From assembly GCA_905116865.2 (NCBI GenBank), contig CAJHNH020001597.1:87001-151000 (forward strand): DNA of 64,000 bases, given 5' to 3'. Positions 44,165 to 55,684 of this stretch are shown here, one piece after another; positions within the stretch are counted from its first letter, which is position 1; every line of letters starts with the position of its first letter. This DNA comes from Candidula unifasciata. Lineage: Eukaryota > Mollusca > Gastropoda > Stylommatophora > Geomitridae. Position numbers and translations under genes: made by a program. The notes beneath the pieces are model-generated. The model searched no databases. It was given only the letters and a program-made list of their open reading frames with translations, and was not told the origin of the DNA.

Positions 44165-45925
44165 ATTCTTATCGACACTTGTATACACCATTCTTATCGA
44201 CACTTGTATACACCATTTTTATCGAAACTTTTTTACACCAATCTTATCGTCACTTTTAAACACCATTCTTATCGACACCTGTATACACCATTCTTATCGA
44301 CACTTTTTTACACCATTCTTATCGACACTTGTATACACCATTCTTATCGACACTTTTATACACCATTCCTATCGTCACTTGTAAACACCATTCTTATCGT
44401 CACTTTTATACACCATTCTTATCGACACTTTTTTTACACCATTCTTATCGTCACTTTTAAACACCATTCTTATCGTCACTGTTATACACCATTCTTATCG
44501 TCACTTTTATACACCATTCTTGTCGTCACTTTTATACACCATTCCTATCGTCACTTTTATACACCATTCCTATCGTCACTTTTATACACCATTCCTATCG
44601 TCACTTTTAAACACCATTCTTATCGACACCTGTATACACCATTCTTATCGACATTTTTTACACCATTCTTATCGACACTTGTATACACCATTCTTATCGA
44701 CACTTTTTTACACCATTCTTATCGTCACTTGTAAACACCATTCTTATCGTCACTTTTATACACCATTCTTATCGACACTTTTTTTACACCATTCTTATCG
44801 TCACTTTTAATCACCATTCTTATCGTCACTGTTATACACCATTCTTATCGTCACTTTTATACACCATTCTTGTCGTCACTTTTATACACCATTCCTATCG
44901 TCACTTTTATACACCATTCCTATCGTTACTTTTATACACCATTCCTATCGTCACTTTTATACACCATTCTTAACGACACTTTTATACACCATTCCTATCG
45001 TCACTTTTATACACCATTCCTATCGTCACTTTTATACACCATTCCTATCGTCACTTTTATACACCATTCCTATCGTCACTTTTATACACCATTCCTATCG
45101 TCACTTTTAAACACAATTCTTATCGACACCTGTATACACCATTCTTATCGACATTTTTTACACCATTCTTATCGACACTTGTATACACCATTCTTATCGA
45201 CACTTTTTTACACCATTCTTATCGTCACTTGTAAACACCATTCTTATCGTCACTTTTATACACCATTCTTATCGACACTTTTTTTTACACCATTCTTATC
45301 GTCACTTTTAATCACCATTCTTATCGTCACTGTTATACACCATTCTTATCGTCACTTTTATACACCATTCTTGTCGTCACTTTTATACACCATTCCTATC
45401 GTCACTTTTATACACCATTCCTATCGTTACTTTTATACACCATTCCTATCGTCACTTTTATACACCATTCTTAACGACACTTTTATACACCATTCCTATC
45501 GTCACTTTTATACACCATTCCTATCGTCACTTTTATACACCATTCTTATCGACACTTTTATACACCATTCTTATCGCCACTTTATACACCATTCTTATTG
45601 TCACTTTTATACACCATTCTTATCGACACTTTTATACACCATTCTTATCGTCACTTTTAGACACCATTTTTGTAGTCAAATTTTCACATCATTCGTATCG
45701 ACACTTGCATACACCATTCCCATCGACACCTTTATACACCATTCTTATCGTCACTTTTATACACCATTCCTATCTTTACTTTTATACACTATTTTTATCG
45801 ACACTTTTTTACACCATTCTCATCGACACTTGTATACACCATTCTTATCGACACTTATATACACCATTCTTATCGACACTTGTATACATCATTCTTATCG
45901 ACACTTTTATACACCATTTTTTTTT
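44165..45925. repeat. 25-bp minisatellite, about 70 copies, with 501-bp higher-order repeat
   Basis: Unit cacttttatacaccattctt plus atcgt, with cctatcg, atcgaca and ttttttaca variants. The same series of variants (tgtcgtcact, cctatcgttac, cttaacgacac) recurs 501 bp apart (44871 and 45372), showing duplication of about 20 units as a block. Confidence 0.94.
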
Positions 45926-46024
45926 TTATCTTCTCTTTTATACCGTCCCGTTTCAAAAACCTTTTTTTCTTTCTTCTATATCAGTAAAAATGTAAATGTT
46001 CGTTTGTTAAATAGCTAATCTCCT

Positions 46025-46484
46025 AAAGTTCTTCATTGATTGCATTAAATTTTTGACACAACAGACACAACGTTGCTTTCGAATACGCGCGTGTTTTATA
46101 TAAGGCGTCGCACAAAGCACTAACAACGTAGCACCAGCGACGATCACATCAACATCTTGGTGTTGATTTCCGACTGCCCGATTTTTTTTTTTTCCGTTGC
46201 CGCGTTCCCGGCGCGAGTTTTTCATTCCGCTTGTAAGCGAACTTTGGCTGTTGACCTCAGAAATCTGCTTGACGCTATATGCCGAAAGTTCTTCACCGAT
46301 TGCTTTGGAATGTAGACACAACGTTACATTCGAATACGCGCATGTTTTTATATAAGATGCCCCACAAAGCACGAACTACGTAGCTCCACTGGCATCTTGG
46401 TTTTGTTTTACGACGATCCGTTTTCTTTTTCGTCGCTGCATTTCCTAACTTTGACTGTTGACCTCAGAAATATGCATAATGCTG
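46025..46484. repeat. Direct duplication of about 260 bp
   Basis: 46025-46284 and 46285-46484 share aaagttcttca..gattgc, gacacaacgtt, tcgaatacgcg, gttttatataag, acaaagcac, aacgtagc, atcttggt and gttgacctcagaaat in the same order. The second copy lacks the cgcgttcccggcgcgag segment. No coding sequence is recognised. Confidence 0.8.
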
Positions 46485-46857
46485 TAGGTGGTAATAGATT
46501 ATCACGTTATGGGGACGAAGAGTTGTTGAGAGACTGTTTGGAATTGTAAAGATTTGGGAGTAAAAACAAGTAGGAAATAATAGTTGTGCTAGCAGAAAAA
46601 GAGTTGTTGAGAGACAGTTTGGGAATGAAAAATGGTGGGAATGAAAGAGTGCTAATTAGTGAATAGTAATATAGGACACAATTATATGTTGCATGTTCTA
46701 GAGACGGCGAACCCCACTATCTCTAGATCAGCGCAGACAATGATTGTGAACTTAACCATGTTAGACACGTGCGCTTTCTATTTTCTTACTTGTCTATTTA
46801 ACCAGGATGGGCCACAGCAACGTGTGGCCGGGTACAGCTAGAAAGATTGTAAGGAAG

Positions 46858-46990
46858 CCGCCACGGTATAACGGCTAGACGCTTGCCTGCAGATCCGAAG
46901 GTCGTGGTTCGAAACTGACTTTGGCTCTCAGGTCGACCCAGCCTGAACTCTGTAAGTGCTGGAGCAGGCACCAGAAGTGGCTGGATTTAA
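46858..46990 (+). mobile_element. SINE-1, 5' half
   Basis: Head gccgccacggtataacggct, gcttgcctgcagatccgaag and gtggttcgaaactgac, then aggtcgacccagcc. The 3' half is degraded. Confidence 0.7.
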
Positions 46991-47039
46991 TCATCTTCAC
47001 CAGTTAAACTATTCTTATGCTTGTACGTTTTAGTAGTTA

Positions 47040-47180
47040 TACTGGAGCAATATCAAAGTTCCAGTGGACCAAGAGGTGAAGAAAAGACGCTGGCATTGGA
47101 TAGGACACAAGTTAAGAAAACCTGAGAACTATATAATGAAAATATTTTTGCACTGGAACCTACAGGGGCATAACAATTTG
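47040..47180 (+). pseudogene. LINE C-terminal fragment
   Basis: Plus-strand reading VPVDQEVKKRRWHWIGHKLR, then KPENYIMKIFLHWNLQGH, the RRWxWIGHxLRKPxNxI...W tail of RTE-like elements. Only about 45 codons remain, ending at a C-run. Confidence 0.7.
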
Positions 47181-47261
47181 TAGCCCCCCCCCCCCCCCCA
47201 AATTTAAAGTTGAAGCTTAAAGTCGAGAGGATCGACATCCTTGCACCGGGTTTTATATCAT

Positions 47262-47545
47262 ATGGCTGGGTCTCTCTGTGGAGAACTGCTAGAAGCCCGC
47301 CGGGAGCGCCGCACAGAGCACGAGCTCCGTAGCCCGAGGGATCTCCGTAAAAATTGCATTAGTGAACTTGAAGGGCGTAGCCGTGAAATGAAAACACGAC
47401 CTTCAGAGCGCGAGGCAAACGGCTTGACCACTTCGCCACAAAAACCGCCAAGGGACATGGAGACAACTGCATGTGATAGCGAAGAATAGAACTACTTGGC
47501 ATGAGTTGGTTGAGTGCCTATGCTCCATTGGTGGTAAGAAAGGCT
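47262..47545 (-). mobile_element. SINE-3-related copy with a different tRNA-like block
   Basis: On the minus strand the leader (catgccaagtagttctattc) is followed by a tRNA-like gtggcgaagtggtcaagccg and cctcgcgctctgaaggtcgt. Only the leader clearly matches 7345-7410. An 82-codon plus-strand frame here (47241-47489) is accidental. Confidence 0.55.
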
Positions 47546-47642
47546 GAAGAAATTTTATTAGTTTCGTAGCAAACCACCCAGCAAGCAAACCACCCAGCAA
47601 ACAAACCACCCAGCAAGCAAACCACCCAGCAACGTATCAATC

Positions 47643-47898
47643 TGATACAAGGGTTTGCTGATACAAGGGTTTGCTGATGCAAGGGTTTGCTGATGCAAGG
47701 GTTTGCTGATGCAAGGGTTTGCTGGTGCAAGGGTTTGCTGGTGCAAGGGTTTGCTGGTGCAAGGGTTTGCTGATGCAAGGGTTTGCTGATGCAAGGGTTT
47801 GGTGGTGCAAGGGTTTGCTGGTGCAAGGGTTTGCTGGTGCAAGGGTTTGCTGGTGCAAGGGTTTGCTGGTGCAAGGGTTTACTGATGCAAGGGTTTGC
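47643..47898. repeat. 16-bp minisatellite, 16 copies
   Basis: Unit gatgcaagggtttgct with gatac, gtgca variants. Preceded by a short cagcaagcaaaccaccc array at 47575-47635. Confidence 0.93.
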
Positions 47899-48004
47899 GT
47901 GTCTAGCTCGTGGGTGAAATTTATCCATTCTGTCGTCATAATTACCTCATTTGGGCATCAGATTTAGCCTTCTGGGGCTGAAAGAATTAAACTGGAACAA
48001 GGTA

Positions 48005-48140
48005 AATTCATGGGAAGTAAAGAAGGCTTGTGTTATGTTGACAACATTATCCACCAAGTGCCGATTGCTCTATAAAATATAACCATAGCACCATATGCCC
48101 AGTAGGCCTGAAGGCGTGGGGAAAAGGTCCTCTACTATAT
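48005..48140 (+). mobile_element. SINE-1, 3' half
   Basis: gggaagtaaagaaggcttgt, then ccaccaagtgccgattgctc, then aggcctgaaggcgtgggga: the family 3' region, diverged. Confidence 0.68.
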
Positions 48141-48439
48141 AAGGTTAGGAGAGAAACCATAAATATTCAAAAAGGTCAAAGTTCTTCTTGACTACAGGGA
48201 AGGAAGAGAGAGGAAAAACAAACATGTGTTTAGAAAAATGCACTAGGGACGGAAAAAAACAAAAACATTACCTTCCGTTTAGCGCCCCTCTCCATCCGCC
48301 AGACTGCTAGCTAAAGGTCTGACACCCTAGGATTACTCAAACAGTATTGGTGGAATAGCAATGTAAATACTAGTACCCAGTTCAGTCTCCATATAAGTTA
48401 CAACTGATTGGCACCGTTCCGTCTTTCCAGACGATAGTG

Positions 48440-48860
48440 TTATGTTATGCTATGAGGAGGCATGGGACTTAAGCCCATGGCGATGGCGAGTGTGACTGTC
48501 AAGATCTGCTTGCGTTAAGAAAAGTCTTTCACAATTATAGCAAAGAATTTGAAGACTATTGTTGTCAACATTTGTGTTTAGTGTGTTTTTTCTCAGGCGC
48601 TCATCTCTCATCCTTTCTGCAATCATTTCTCCCTTCATTCTCCTTCTCTTCCTGATATGCTCCCTCCACACAACACGGTCTTAGGCATTTTGTTCAACCT
48701 GTCCACCTCAGTATGTGTATCATTCGTGTGCCGCTTGCACACATTTTTATATCACAGTAGAGGTCGGCCGCAACATCTTCTACCCGTCTTTACTTCACCA
48801 CAGAGGATGCCCTTAGGGACTCTTCCATCCTCTATTCTCCAGGTGTGACCCAGCCACATG
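48440..48860 (-). pseudogene. LINE C-terminal fragment ending in a C2H2 finger
   Basis: Minus-strand reading MWLGHTWRIEDGRVPKGILC, then TGRRCCGRPLL. After a frame change it reads RRMKGEMIAERMRDERLRKN and then CYNCERLFLTQADLDSHTRH, a C-x2-C-x12-H-x4-H zinc finger near the C-terminus. The WLGHxWR..D.R.PK..L and GRP words mark it as a LINE ORF2 tail, but of a different family from the others here. Confidence 0.68.
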
Positions 48861-49139
48861 AGCCTTATTAGTTATAATTAGAGCAACAGCATCGGGTAAA
48901 CAAGTCTAGAGTAACCAGCAGTTTTGTGCGAGAACACTGGACAGGGACAGTTTGTGGAAGTATGGGGGAGGGGGGGGGGAGAGAAAGAAAGTACGAGTGA
49001 ACGAATTAGATCAAAAGAGGTTATTGCTTGCAACTTGCAACAAGGAAGGAACTTGCTGAATCTGCAAATAATGGCCTATCTGTAAAAATAAAAAATATAG
49101 AGAATGGACACCTGGAGCAGAAACGGTGGAAATTGCGAA

Positions 49140-49330
49140 AACAAACTACCTAAGTGAATGACGTTCAACACCACCAGGACCGCACAACGAGGGATAAACA
49201 CCCGGTGACACAAAGTTTCAGCATTCGAATGATAATTCTTCGGAGCACTAGTCCCAGAAACCTCGTTCAACTGTTAGGTTAAATTAGGGCCCCTGACGAT
49301 AGTGCGTCCCGTTTTGAGCTGGAACAAACT
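49140..49330 (-). repeat. Interspersed repeat R4, diverged
   Basis: accaccaggaccgcacaacg, gggataaacacccggtgaca, then cccagaaacctcgttcaact and gcgtcccgttttgagctgg follow the R4 order in inverted orientation. Confidence 0.6.
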
Positions 49331-49889
49331 ACCTGGGAGAGGGAAAAAAAAAACGTTCGGAAACGACTTAAAAGAAAACCCGAAGAAGACATTAGTTTAT
49401 CAGCGCGTAGTTTTTCTCACAAGAATAGGAGCTGGTATTTTTTGTGAGGCTCTTGATTAACGAGGAGAATCCAGGTCAGTGTGTGGTTGCATTGAAAAGT
49501 GGAATCAAGGCGACAATTAGGATTTGAAAATCTACTTTCCTTTTGTAGCTTTAGGGGAATTATACAACTTCAAAGAGACGAAATCTGGCTGTGAATATTC
49601 ATGAGATGAAGCAAGCAATAAGCTGGGTCTGTGTTTAGTAGCTTTTGTTGACTTGTAAGTTACCTGGCGAACGAGGAAACTTGCTATCTTTGGAGCTTTT
49701 CTCCGGATCATACAGGTGTGTTGCAAAGCGAACAGTATGACAGATTGGTTGGTTTTGCACCATTAAATAGTAAACAGCTCCATGACTTGCTTCATTTATG
49801 CCAAGCAAGGCGAGCGTGAGAAACCGTGCTCAAGAGTAAATAGATCATTACGATCTGGAAAAAATGTCACAGGCTGGGCAGACTGCGAC

Positions 49890-50040
49890 ATCCGGATCTT
49901 AAGAGTACTTTCTTGAAAGTTATGTACAGCCTGTATTCATATACGGATGTGAATGACGGGCATTAAAAAAATTAGTGAGTACTTTTATAGAGCTGCGGAG
50001 ATGTAGTTTTATAGAGGAATGATGATGTTACCCTGGTTAT
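49890..50040 (+). pseudogene. Decayed LINE fragment
   Basis: Plus-strand phrases FLESYVQPVFIYGCE and LRRCSFIEE correspond to the L...V.P.LLYGCE.W and EM.F.RRM segments after RT. Several stops. It is followed within 50 bp by interspersed repeat R4 at 50085. Confidence 0.55.
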
Positions 50041-50084
50041 TTTTATATTAAGGCATCCCCATGTTGGATACAATTTTTCTTTTT

Positions 50085-50365
50085 TTTTAAAGCACCACCC
50101 TGGCTTTTGCCGGGGGCCCTGAATATAGCCGGGCCCTGAATATAGCCGGGCCCTGAAAATAGCCGGGCCCTGAATGTAGCCGGGCCCTGAATATAGCCGG
50201 GCCCGGAATATAGCCGGGCCCGGAATATAGCCGGGCCATGAATGTGGCCATACCGGCTGAAAGGGGTTTCTGGGACCTCTCCACGGGTGATCCTCATCCG
50301 CAAGGTAGCACTTTGTGTCACCAGGTGTTTATCGCTTGTGTGATGTCCTGGTGGGGTATAACAAG
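50085..50365 (+). repeat. Interspersed repeat R4 with internal 17-bp expansion
   Basis: The R4 start (accaccctggcttttgccgg) is followed by about eight copies of a 17-bp unit (tatagccgggccctgaa) at 50115-50240, then the normal R4 remainder (ggtttctgggacctctccac, gtgtttatcgcttgtgtgat). Other copies have this segment once. Confidence 0.82.
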
Positions 50366-50429
50366 AGAGAGCGCGCTCTAGAGAGAGAGAGAGAGAGAGA
50401 GAAAGGGGGAGGGGGCAGAGAGAATATTA

Positions 50430-50735
50430 TGGACAGATAATATTAATGAAGATGACTTGAAAGAAACTGACTCACGTAGAGAACTGATTTCCCACATCAG
50501 AAAGAGAAAATCTACATTCCTTGGTCATGTAATGAGAGGAAAAACACTGGAGTACATCGTAACAGTAGGAAAGTTGGAGGGGAGTAGAGGCAGAACGCGA
50601 CCGAGAGAACAGACGCTGGACAATTTGACATCATGGCACGGAAGATCACCTGTTTCAGAGTTGACTGAAAGTACAAGAGACAGAAGGTTGTGGATAGACA
50701 TGACTACAAGCGCCACACGGCATGAACTTTGAGAG
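50430..50735 (+). pseudogene. LINE C-terminal fragment, single-copy reference for the 84-bp unit
   Basis: Open for about 95 codons: RRELISHIRKRKSTFLGHVM, then EYIVTVGKLEGSRGRTRPRE, LTSWHGRSPVSELTEST, RDRRLWIDMTTSATRHEL and a stop. This is the typical FLGHVxR, GKxEGxRxRGRxR, DRxxW end of LINE ORF2. It carries the GRSPVSELTE...ATRH segment once, whereas 58308-59455 carries it eleven times. Confidence 0.8.
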
Positions 50736-50759
50736 GTGGTGCGTGCAAGGGGAAGTAAT

Positions 50760-51955
50760 CATGTAATCTAGAGGACACGCTACACACAAAGGGAACACAA
50801 GACGGACATATAATACGACTTCTAGTGATCTTGTGATACTATGGGAAGAAGCAAAGAATCGGAATATCAGGTGTGACTACACACGACAAAGAATAGGAAA
50901 ACAAATAAGACAGCCAAGGAACCTTCCTTCATAGAGCAGGCCTCCGGGCGGCTGACAAAGGATCAAATTTGGAATTTTTGTTTGACGAATTGGAAATGGA
51001 AAAATACTATGGGAACTGGAACTCTTCGCTGGCTGCTGAATATAGGGAAGGAGCATCTATGTAAATGTCCCAAAGTGCTGCGATGCCGGTAGTTAACTGG
51101 AGTAAGCCAAGCTTGGGCTGAGATGACATATGCCTAGGAGAACAGATTATGTATTAGAACTTTAACCTGACAAATTTAGAACTTTCATCTTCCCAGAGAT
51201 CACCGGGTAGTGCATCGTATGTCTGGTCTTCTCAGATAAATGGGATAGATAAGACTTTATGTGTTCGTGCTGCACACGTCACGTATACCTCAGCGGTGTG
51301 TCAGCATATATGTTATATTTCAACATTTTCCATTTTCCTCGTCCTTCTCATTCTCTTCCTCTTTGTCGTCATCATCATCATCATCGTTATCGCTATTAAC
51401 ATCCTTTTGATCATCATTATCATTAAATAATATCATCTTCATCATCATCACCATACGATAATTACCATTCATCATCATCATCATATCATCTTCTGCTCCT
51501 CCTTCTCCTCCTTCTCCTCATCCACTTTCTCTGACCTTTCTCACGCTTCTCCTTTTAATCACACACCGAATCACCCCTACCATTACCATTCTCCGCCTTG
51601 ATCTATCTTCTTCCTCGTCATATCATATTGACTATATTGACGTCGCCATGCACTGACCCGCCTGATGATGTAATCTTGGTGGCGGGAACTTAGTACAGAC
51701 GACAGACTCGCCCATTGTCCGCTCAGATATTTTGACAGTCAAATGTGACGCCTGCTAGAACTTGTCCTACATTTGACCTTAGCGTCTGCACTGGGTGACC
51801 GGTGTCTAACAGTTTTACAGCTGTCTTTGGAAATTTAATTTGGTTCTTTCCCAGGTTTGGCAGTTTAGTTTTCATTGTAGTCTGGTTTCGTTTCTTTGGA
51901 CGGCTCAGTTATCTTTGCATAATCTTCTTCTTCTTTCTCGTCAACCTCCTTTTGC
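50760..51955. other. Unassigned stretch
   Basis: No LINE, SINE or splice-bounded frame recognised apart from the ATC tract at 51360-51500. Confidence 0.45.
51360..51500. repeat. ATC-rich trinucleotide tract
   Basis: catcatcatc and cttcatcatc stretches, interrupted. Confidence 0.8.
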
Positions 51956-51959
51956 TTCT

Positions 51960-51972
51960 CCTCCTCCTCCTC

Positions 51973-52050
<78 letters not shown>

Positions 52051-52285
52051 CTCTCGCACACATATACGGACCCACTCGCGCACACACACTGACACACAAA
52101 CACTTACACACACACACACACTCTTACACACACACATACATTGGCTTCCACCCACACATATTTGCGCGCACACACGCGTGCGCGCGCACACACACGCACA
52201 CACACACACACACACACATACGTACATACACACTCGCGCCCACCCACACACGTTAACATACGCGCACACGCACACACGCAAGGAC
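51960..52285. repeat. (CT)n then (CA)n tracts
   Basis: About 90 bp of CT from 51965 to 52055, then interrupted CA with cgcgcgc to about 52280. Confidence 0.93.
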
Positions 52286-52392
52286 CTTGCAGGGACACCT
52301 CACGTTTACGTGTCCATAACATGATGGTGACGTCGAATTCTTGTCGCGGCAGTTTTCTATCATCACTACATAATCAGTGAGGTGGCAACATT

Positions 52393-52428
52393 CTGACTGA
52401 CTGACTGACTGACTGACTGACTGACTCC
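52393..52428. repeat. (GACT)n microsatellite
   Basis: gactgactgactgactgact, about eight units. Confidence 0.93.
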
Positions 52429-52539
52429 CATCTGTTTTACCGTTATCTCCACTGGAGCTCGTGTATTTCCCATCAAGAAAACCCACAGTTTATACAGATA
52501 CGGGCATGTCTTATAAAGACATTTCAATCTTCTGTTTCT

Positions 52540-52800
52540 TCTACTTCAGGTTCACCAGCTGTAAACTTAGCGGAAAAGTCCTGGTTGTTTGTCAATTTCT
52601 GCACATGGCCTGGTATATATCTTGAGTTTTGCTTGCATTTGTTTTACTGATCTGGCCTACTTGTGTGCAGACTGTTAGTTCCTCGTCTATCATTAAGATA
52701 CACTTTGACTTCGAAAGGAAGACACCTAATTAATCGCCTTTTACGACATGCTTGGTAATGGGGTAGTGGGTTTATTCTATTTCCCCCGAAATAGGACCCT
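52540..52800 (+). repeat. Interspersed repeat R5
   Basis: gcagactgttagttcctcgt, acactttgacttcgaaagga, cttttacgacatgcttggta and tagtgggtttattctatttc, same order as in the other two copies. Confidence 0.6.
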
Positions 52801-53139
52801 AGTACCCACTCAGCGAATTAATTTAAATGAAATAAAAACAATCTGTAATCTGTTCTCAGACTTGGGGAGGTGCGCAAATCCAGTAGACATCTTTCTGTAT
52901 ACATACAAGAAAAAAAAAAAGCAATTTTCGCTAGCATTAATCACTTCATTTGAAAGTTTTCGCAAAAAAAACTAAAATAATTATATGGCGTTTCTTTACA
53001 TCTCGTTTCCAAATTTGAGGAAAGATTTTTTAGCCACGTGAGAACAATACATTGTTTCTGCTCCACGGATTTTAAATTAAAACGGGTTCGAATTTATAAC
53101 TATCTCCTTTTGAAACAGGAAGTCGGATAGGGAGAAACT

Positions 53140-53345
53140 ATCATGATAGGATCTGGGGAATTATGGGATATTGCACTATCATCAGGAGCAGATATAGCGC
53201 AGTAGAGAGAGAAGTCTCAGGAGCTATATAAATGCCATTCTGATCTATGGAAGTGAATCACTGACAGTTGGACAAAAACGCGAAACATTATTAACAAGCG
53301 GCAGAGATGTGGTTTCATGTACGAATGATGAATTCACTGAATGCA
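53140..53345 (+). pseudogene. Decayed LINE fragment
   Basis: Phrases YINAILIYGSESLTVGQKRE and QRCGFMYE-like sequence match the SVLLYGSE.WT...... EMW.. segment after RT. Many breaks; directly followed by a SINE-2 copy. Confidence 0.55.
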
Positions 53346-53351
53346 GTACAG

Positions 53352-53596
53352 ATACAAAGTTGGTTGCGTGTCCTTTACATGTCATTGCAGAAGCAACCCC
53401 ACTGCTGAGATTTTTCTAGATAACCTTTTACGTTCAGAAGCTTTGCCATTGCTCTCTGAATTATTGCCAGCTCTTGGTGCCACTCTTGAAACCAGCGCAA
53501 CACGGTCTGCTGTCTAATTGCCTGCAGCTGGGATCTAGCTCGGCGCCCCGACATTACAAAGCGCGTTCGCAACGTCTAAGATACAGACGCCGACGA
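53352..53596 (-). mobile_element. SINE-2, diverged
   Basis: Inverted copy: gttgcgtgtcctttacatgt, acgttcagaagctttgccat, ctgcagctgggatctagctc and cattacaaagcgcgttcgca. Confidence 0.72.
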
Positions 53597-53664
53597 TAGA
53601 AAAACATTTAAACCTGTCTTTGTTCGTGTGCCCGATGCATCACATGCGTGAAATGGACTTTAAC

Positions 53665-53962
53665 CCTTCAATACTTTGAGAAAAATCCATATTATACTTT
53701 ATGACAAAAATCCCTATTATACTTTATGAGGAAAATTCCTATTATACTTTATGACAAAAATCCCTATTATACTTTATGAGGAAAATCCCTATTATACTTT
53801 ATGAGGAAAATTCCTATTATACTTTATGACAAAAAAATCCCTATTATACTTTATGAGGAAAATCCCTATTATACTTTATGTGGAAAATCCCTATTATACT
53901 TTCTGAGGAAAATCCCTATTATACTTTCTGAGAAAAATCCCTATTATACTTTCTGAGAAAAA
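53665..53962. repeat. 25-bp minisatellite, about 11 copies
   Basis: Unit gaggaaaatccctattatac plus tttat, with gacaaaaa and ttctgag variants. Confidence 0.93.
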
Positions 53963-53969
53963 ATTTTTT

Positions 53970-54165
53970 TTTTTTTTTAATATTCACTGAGGAAAATATA
54001 CCTCTTTATATTAACTGAGGGAAATGTACCATTTTATACTAACTGATGGCACTATGCCTTTTTAAACTCACTGAGGGTAATGTACCTTTTTATTTTTACT
54101 GAGGGAAATATACCTTTTTATACTCATTAAGGACAATATACTTGTTTATACTTTCTTTATACTTT
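53970..54165. repeat. Degenerate array, left part
   Basis: Units of about 30 bp with actgagggaaatatacc and tttttatactcac; the same repeat resumes at 55685 after the LINE. Confidence 0.8.
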
Positions 54166-54189
54166 AAGCAAACAATATCGAGGCATCTC

Positions 54190-55665
54190 TCATTTAAGTC
54201 ATTTTGGGAAATTGTAGGCTAAGATAACAGAAACGAGGCTGCGACCAGTAATAGAACCACAGTTGACGGAAGAATGGGTGGGTTTCAGAATGAATAGAAA
54301 CTGCACAGATGTAATCTTTACACTTAAACAGTTTGTAGAAAAGAACATCCAATATGATCAGAATGTATTTGTAGCATTTGTAGTCCAGGGGAAAGATTTC
54401 AACAGGGCCAATAGACAAAAATTGTGGCAAGAATGGCTCGATATGGAGTAAGTGAACACCTCATTGAAGTTTGCCCAAACTTATATAGAGTTGTAGAAGC
54501 GTAGTTATAAAAAATATCTGAACATCCAAACCATTCAAAGTAACACCTGGACTAAGACAGGCATGTGTCTTATCAACACTCCTGTTTATCACCTACATTG
54601 ACAGTATGAGCAATTTGCCGCGCCAAGGAATGAAGATAATAGTGACATTAACGAATGACTCTTTGCTAAGGACCAGCCCTGATTGCAAATACAGCCATGA
54701 ATTTACAGCAATATCTCACATTCATGAACCAAGAATGTAAATCAAATAATATGACAATCAACATCGAAAAGACCGAAGTAATGGCAATAGGAAGAAAAAG
54801 CAGAATTTAAATATAGTATTGGTTGGTTAGTTTCGTATCCTTTACAGGACGTTGCAGAACCAACCCCAACAGCCCCTGGTTGTTGTCTGGTTTTTCTAGG
54901 CAAATTTACGTCCAGTAGTTTGCCATTGCCTCTGGACGGTCGGCTTTCTTGATACCACTGTCGAAACCAACACAAGGCGCATGGCCCGCAGCTGGAATCG
55001 AACCCGGCATATCGGCATTACGAAGCGTTCGCATCGACTTAGCCATAGAGCCAACAAATAAAGCATTAGAGCATACATATATTAAACAGGCATCTGAATT
55101 TAATTATCTTGTAACAGCATTCACTGAGGATGGTAAATTAGACGGAGAAATTGATATTCGATGCAGTAAAGCTGGCCATGTATTGGGACAGCTAGCACCA
55201 CTCTTACAGCATTAGGCAATTCCAATCAGCACAAAAAAATATACAAAGCATATTCATTCCTACCCTATGCTACCAGTGCCAGACGTGGTCACTCACAAGA
55301 AAACACAAACAGACAATAACCATGGAATGAGGTGTCTGAGAATGACTGTAGATGTGACCACAAGAGATACAACCAAGAATGCAATGGGAATCATGGCACA
55401 GAATCAGTTCTAAATTACATACAAAGACAGCAAATCAAAAGGTTTGCCCACTTGGAGAGATTGCCTTCTGAGGCTATATCATACAGGGACATATATCAAA
55501 ACAGGAGAGGGAACGTAGAACAGGAGGCAGACCAAGAACCATATGGAAAGATAGCATAAGAAAAACTCTACAGTACCACGATGTGTATATGGTCGAAGCA
55601 GCCAGAAGAGCACGAAGCATTACCTTATATCTCCCTCAACACCCAAGGCGATAAAAGAGGACGTA
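54190..55665 (+). pseudogene. LINE ORF2 remnant, split by a SINE-2 insertion
   Basis: RT words appear in order: ITETRLRPVIEPQLTEEWVG, FRMNRNCTDVIFTLKQFVEK (RT motif 1 region), VTPGLRQACVLSTLLFITYI (PGLRQGCVLSPLLFxxYI) and INIEKTEVMAIGRKS. A SINE-2 copy (54822-55058, opposite strand) then interrupts. The LINE resumes with FNYLVTAFTEDGKLDGEIDI, GMRCLRMTVDVTTRD, then VLNYIQRQQIKRFAHLERLP and the ORF2 end. The catalytic FADD box is mutated or lost. The whole element sits inside a degenerate array present on both sides (53970-54165 and 55685-56050). Confidence 0.8.
54822..55058 (-). mobile_element. SINE-2 inserted in a LINE
   Basis: Inverted copy: tttcgtatcctttacaggac, acagcccctggttgttgtct, tttacgtccagtagtttgcc, gcagctggaatcgaacccgg and cgcatcgacttagccataga. 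It interrupts the LINE remnant 54190-55665 between an RT-end phrase (VMAIGRK) and its continuation. Confidence 0.83.
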
Positions 55666-55684
55666 AAGAAAAAGATACCTTGTG

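Noticed and set aside
47241..47489. 82-codon charged plus-strand frame
   Set aside because: Lies on the antisense of a tRNA-like SINE block; no splice context.
49532..49726. Minus-strand 64-codon frame with a donor-like gtaact inside, possible receptor tail
   Set aside because: No acceptor at a suitable place and no in-frame partner; kept as unassigned.
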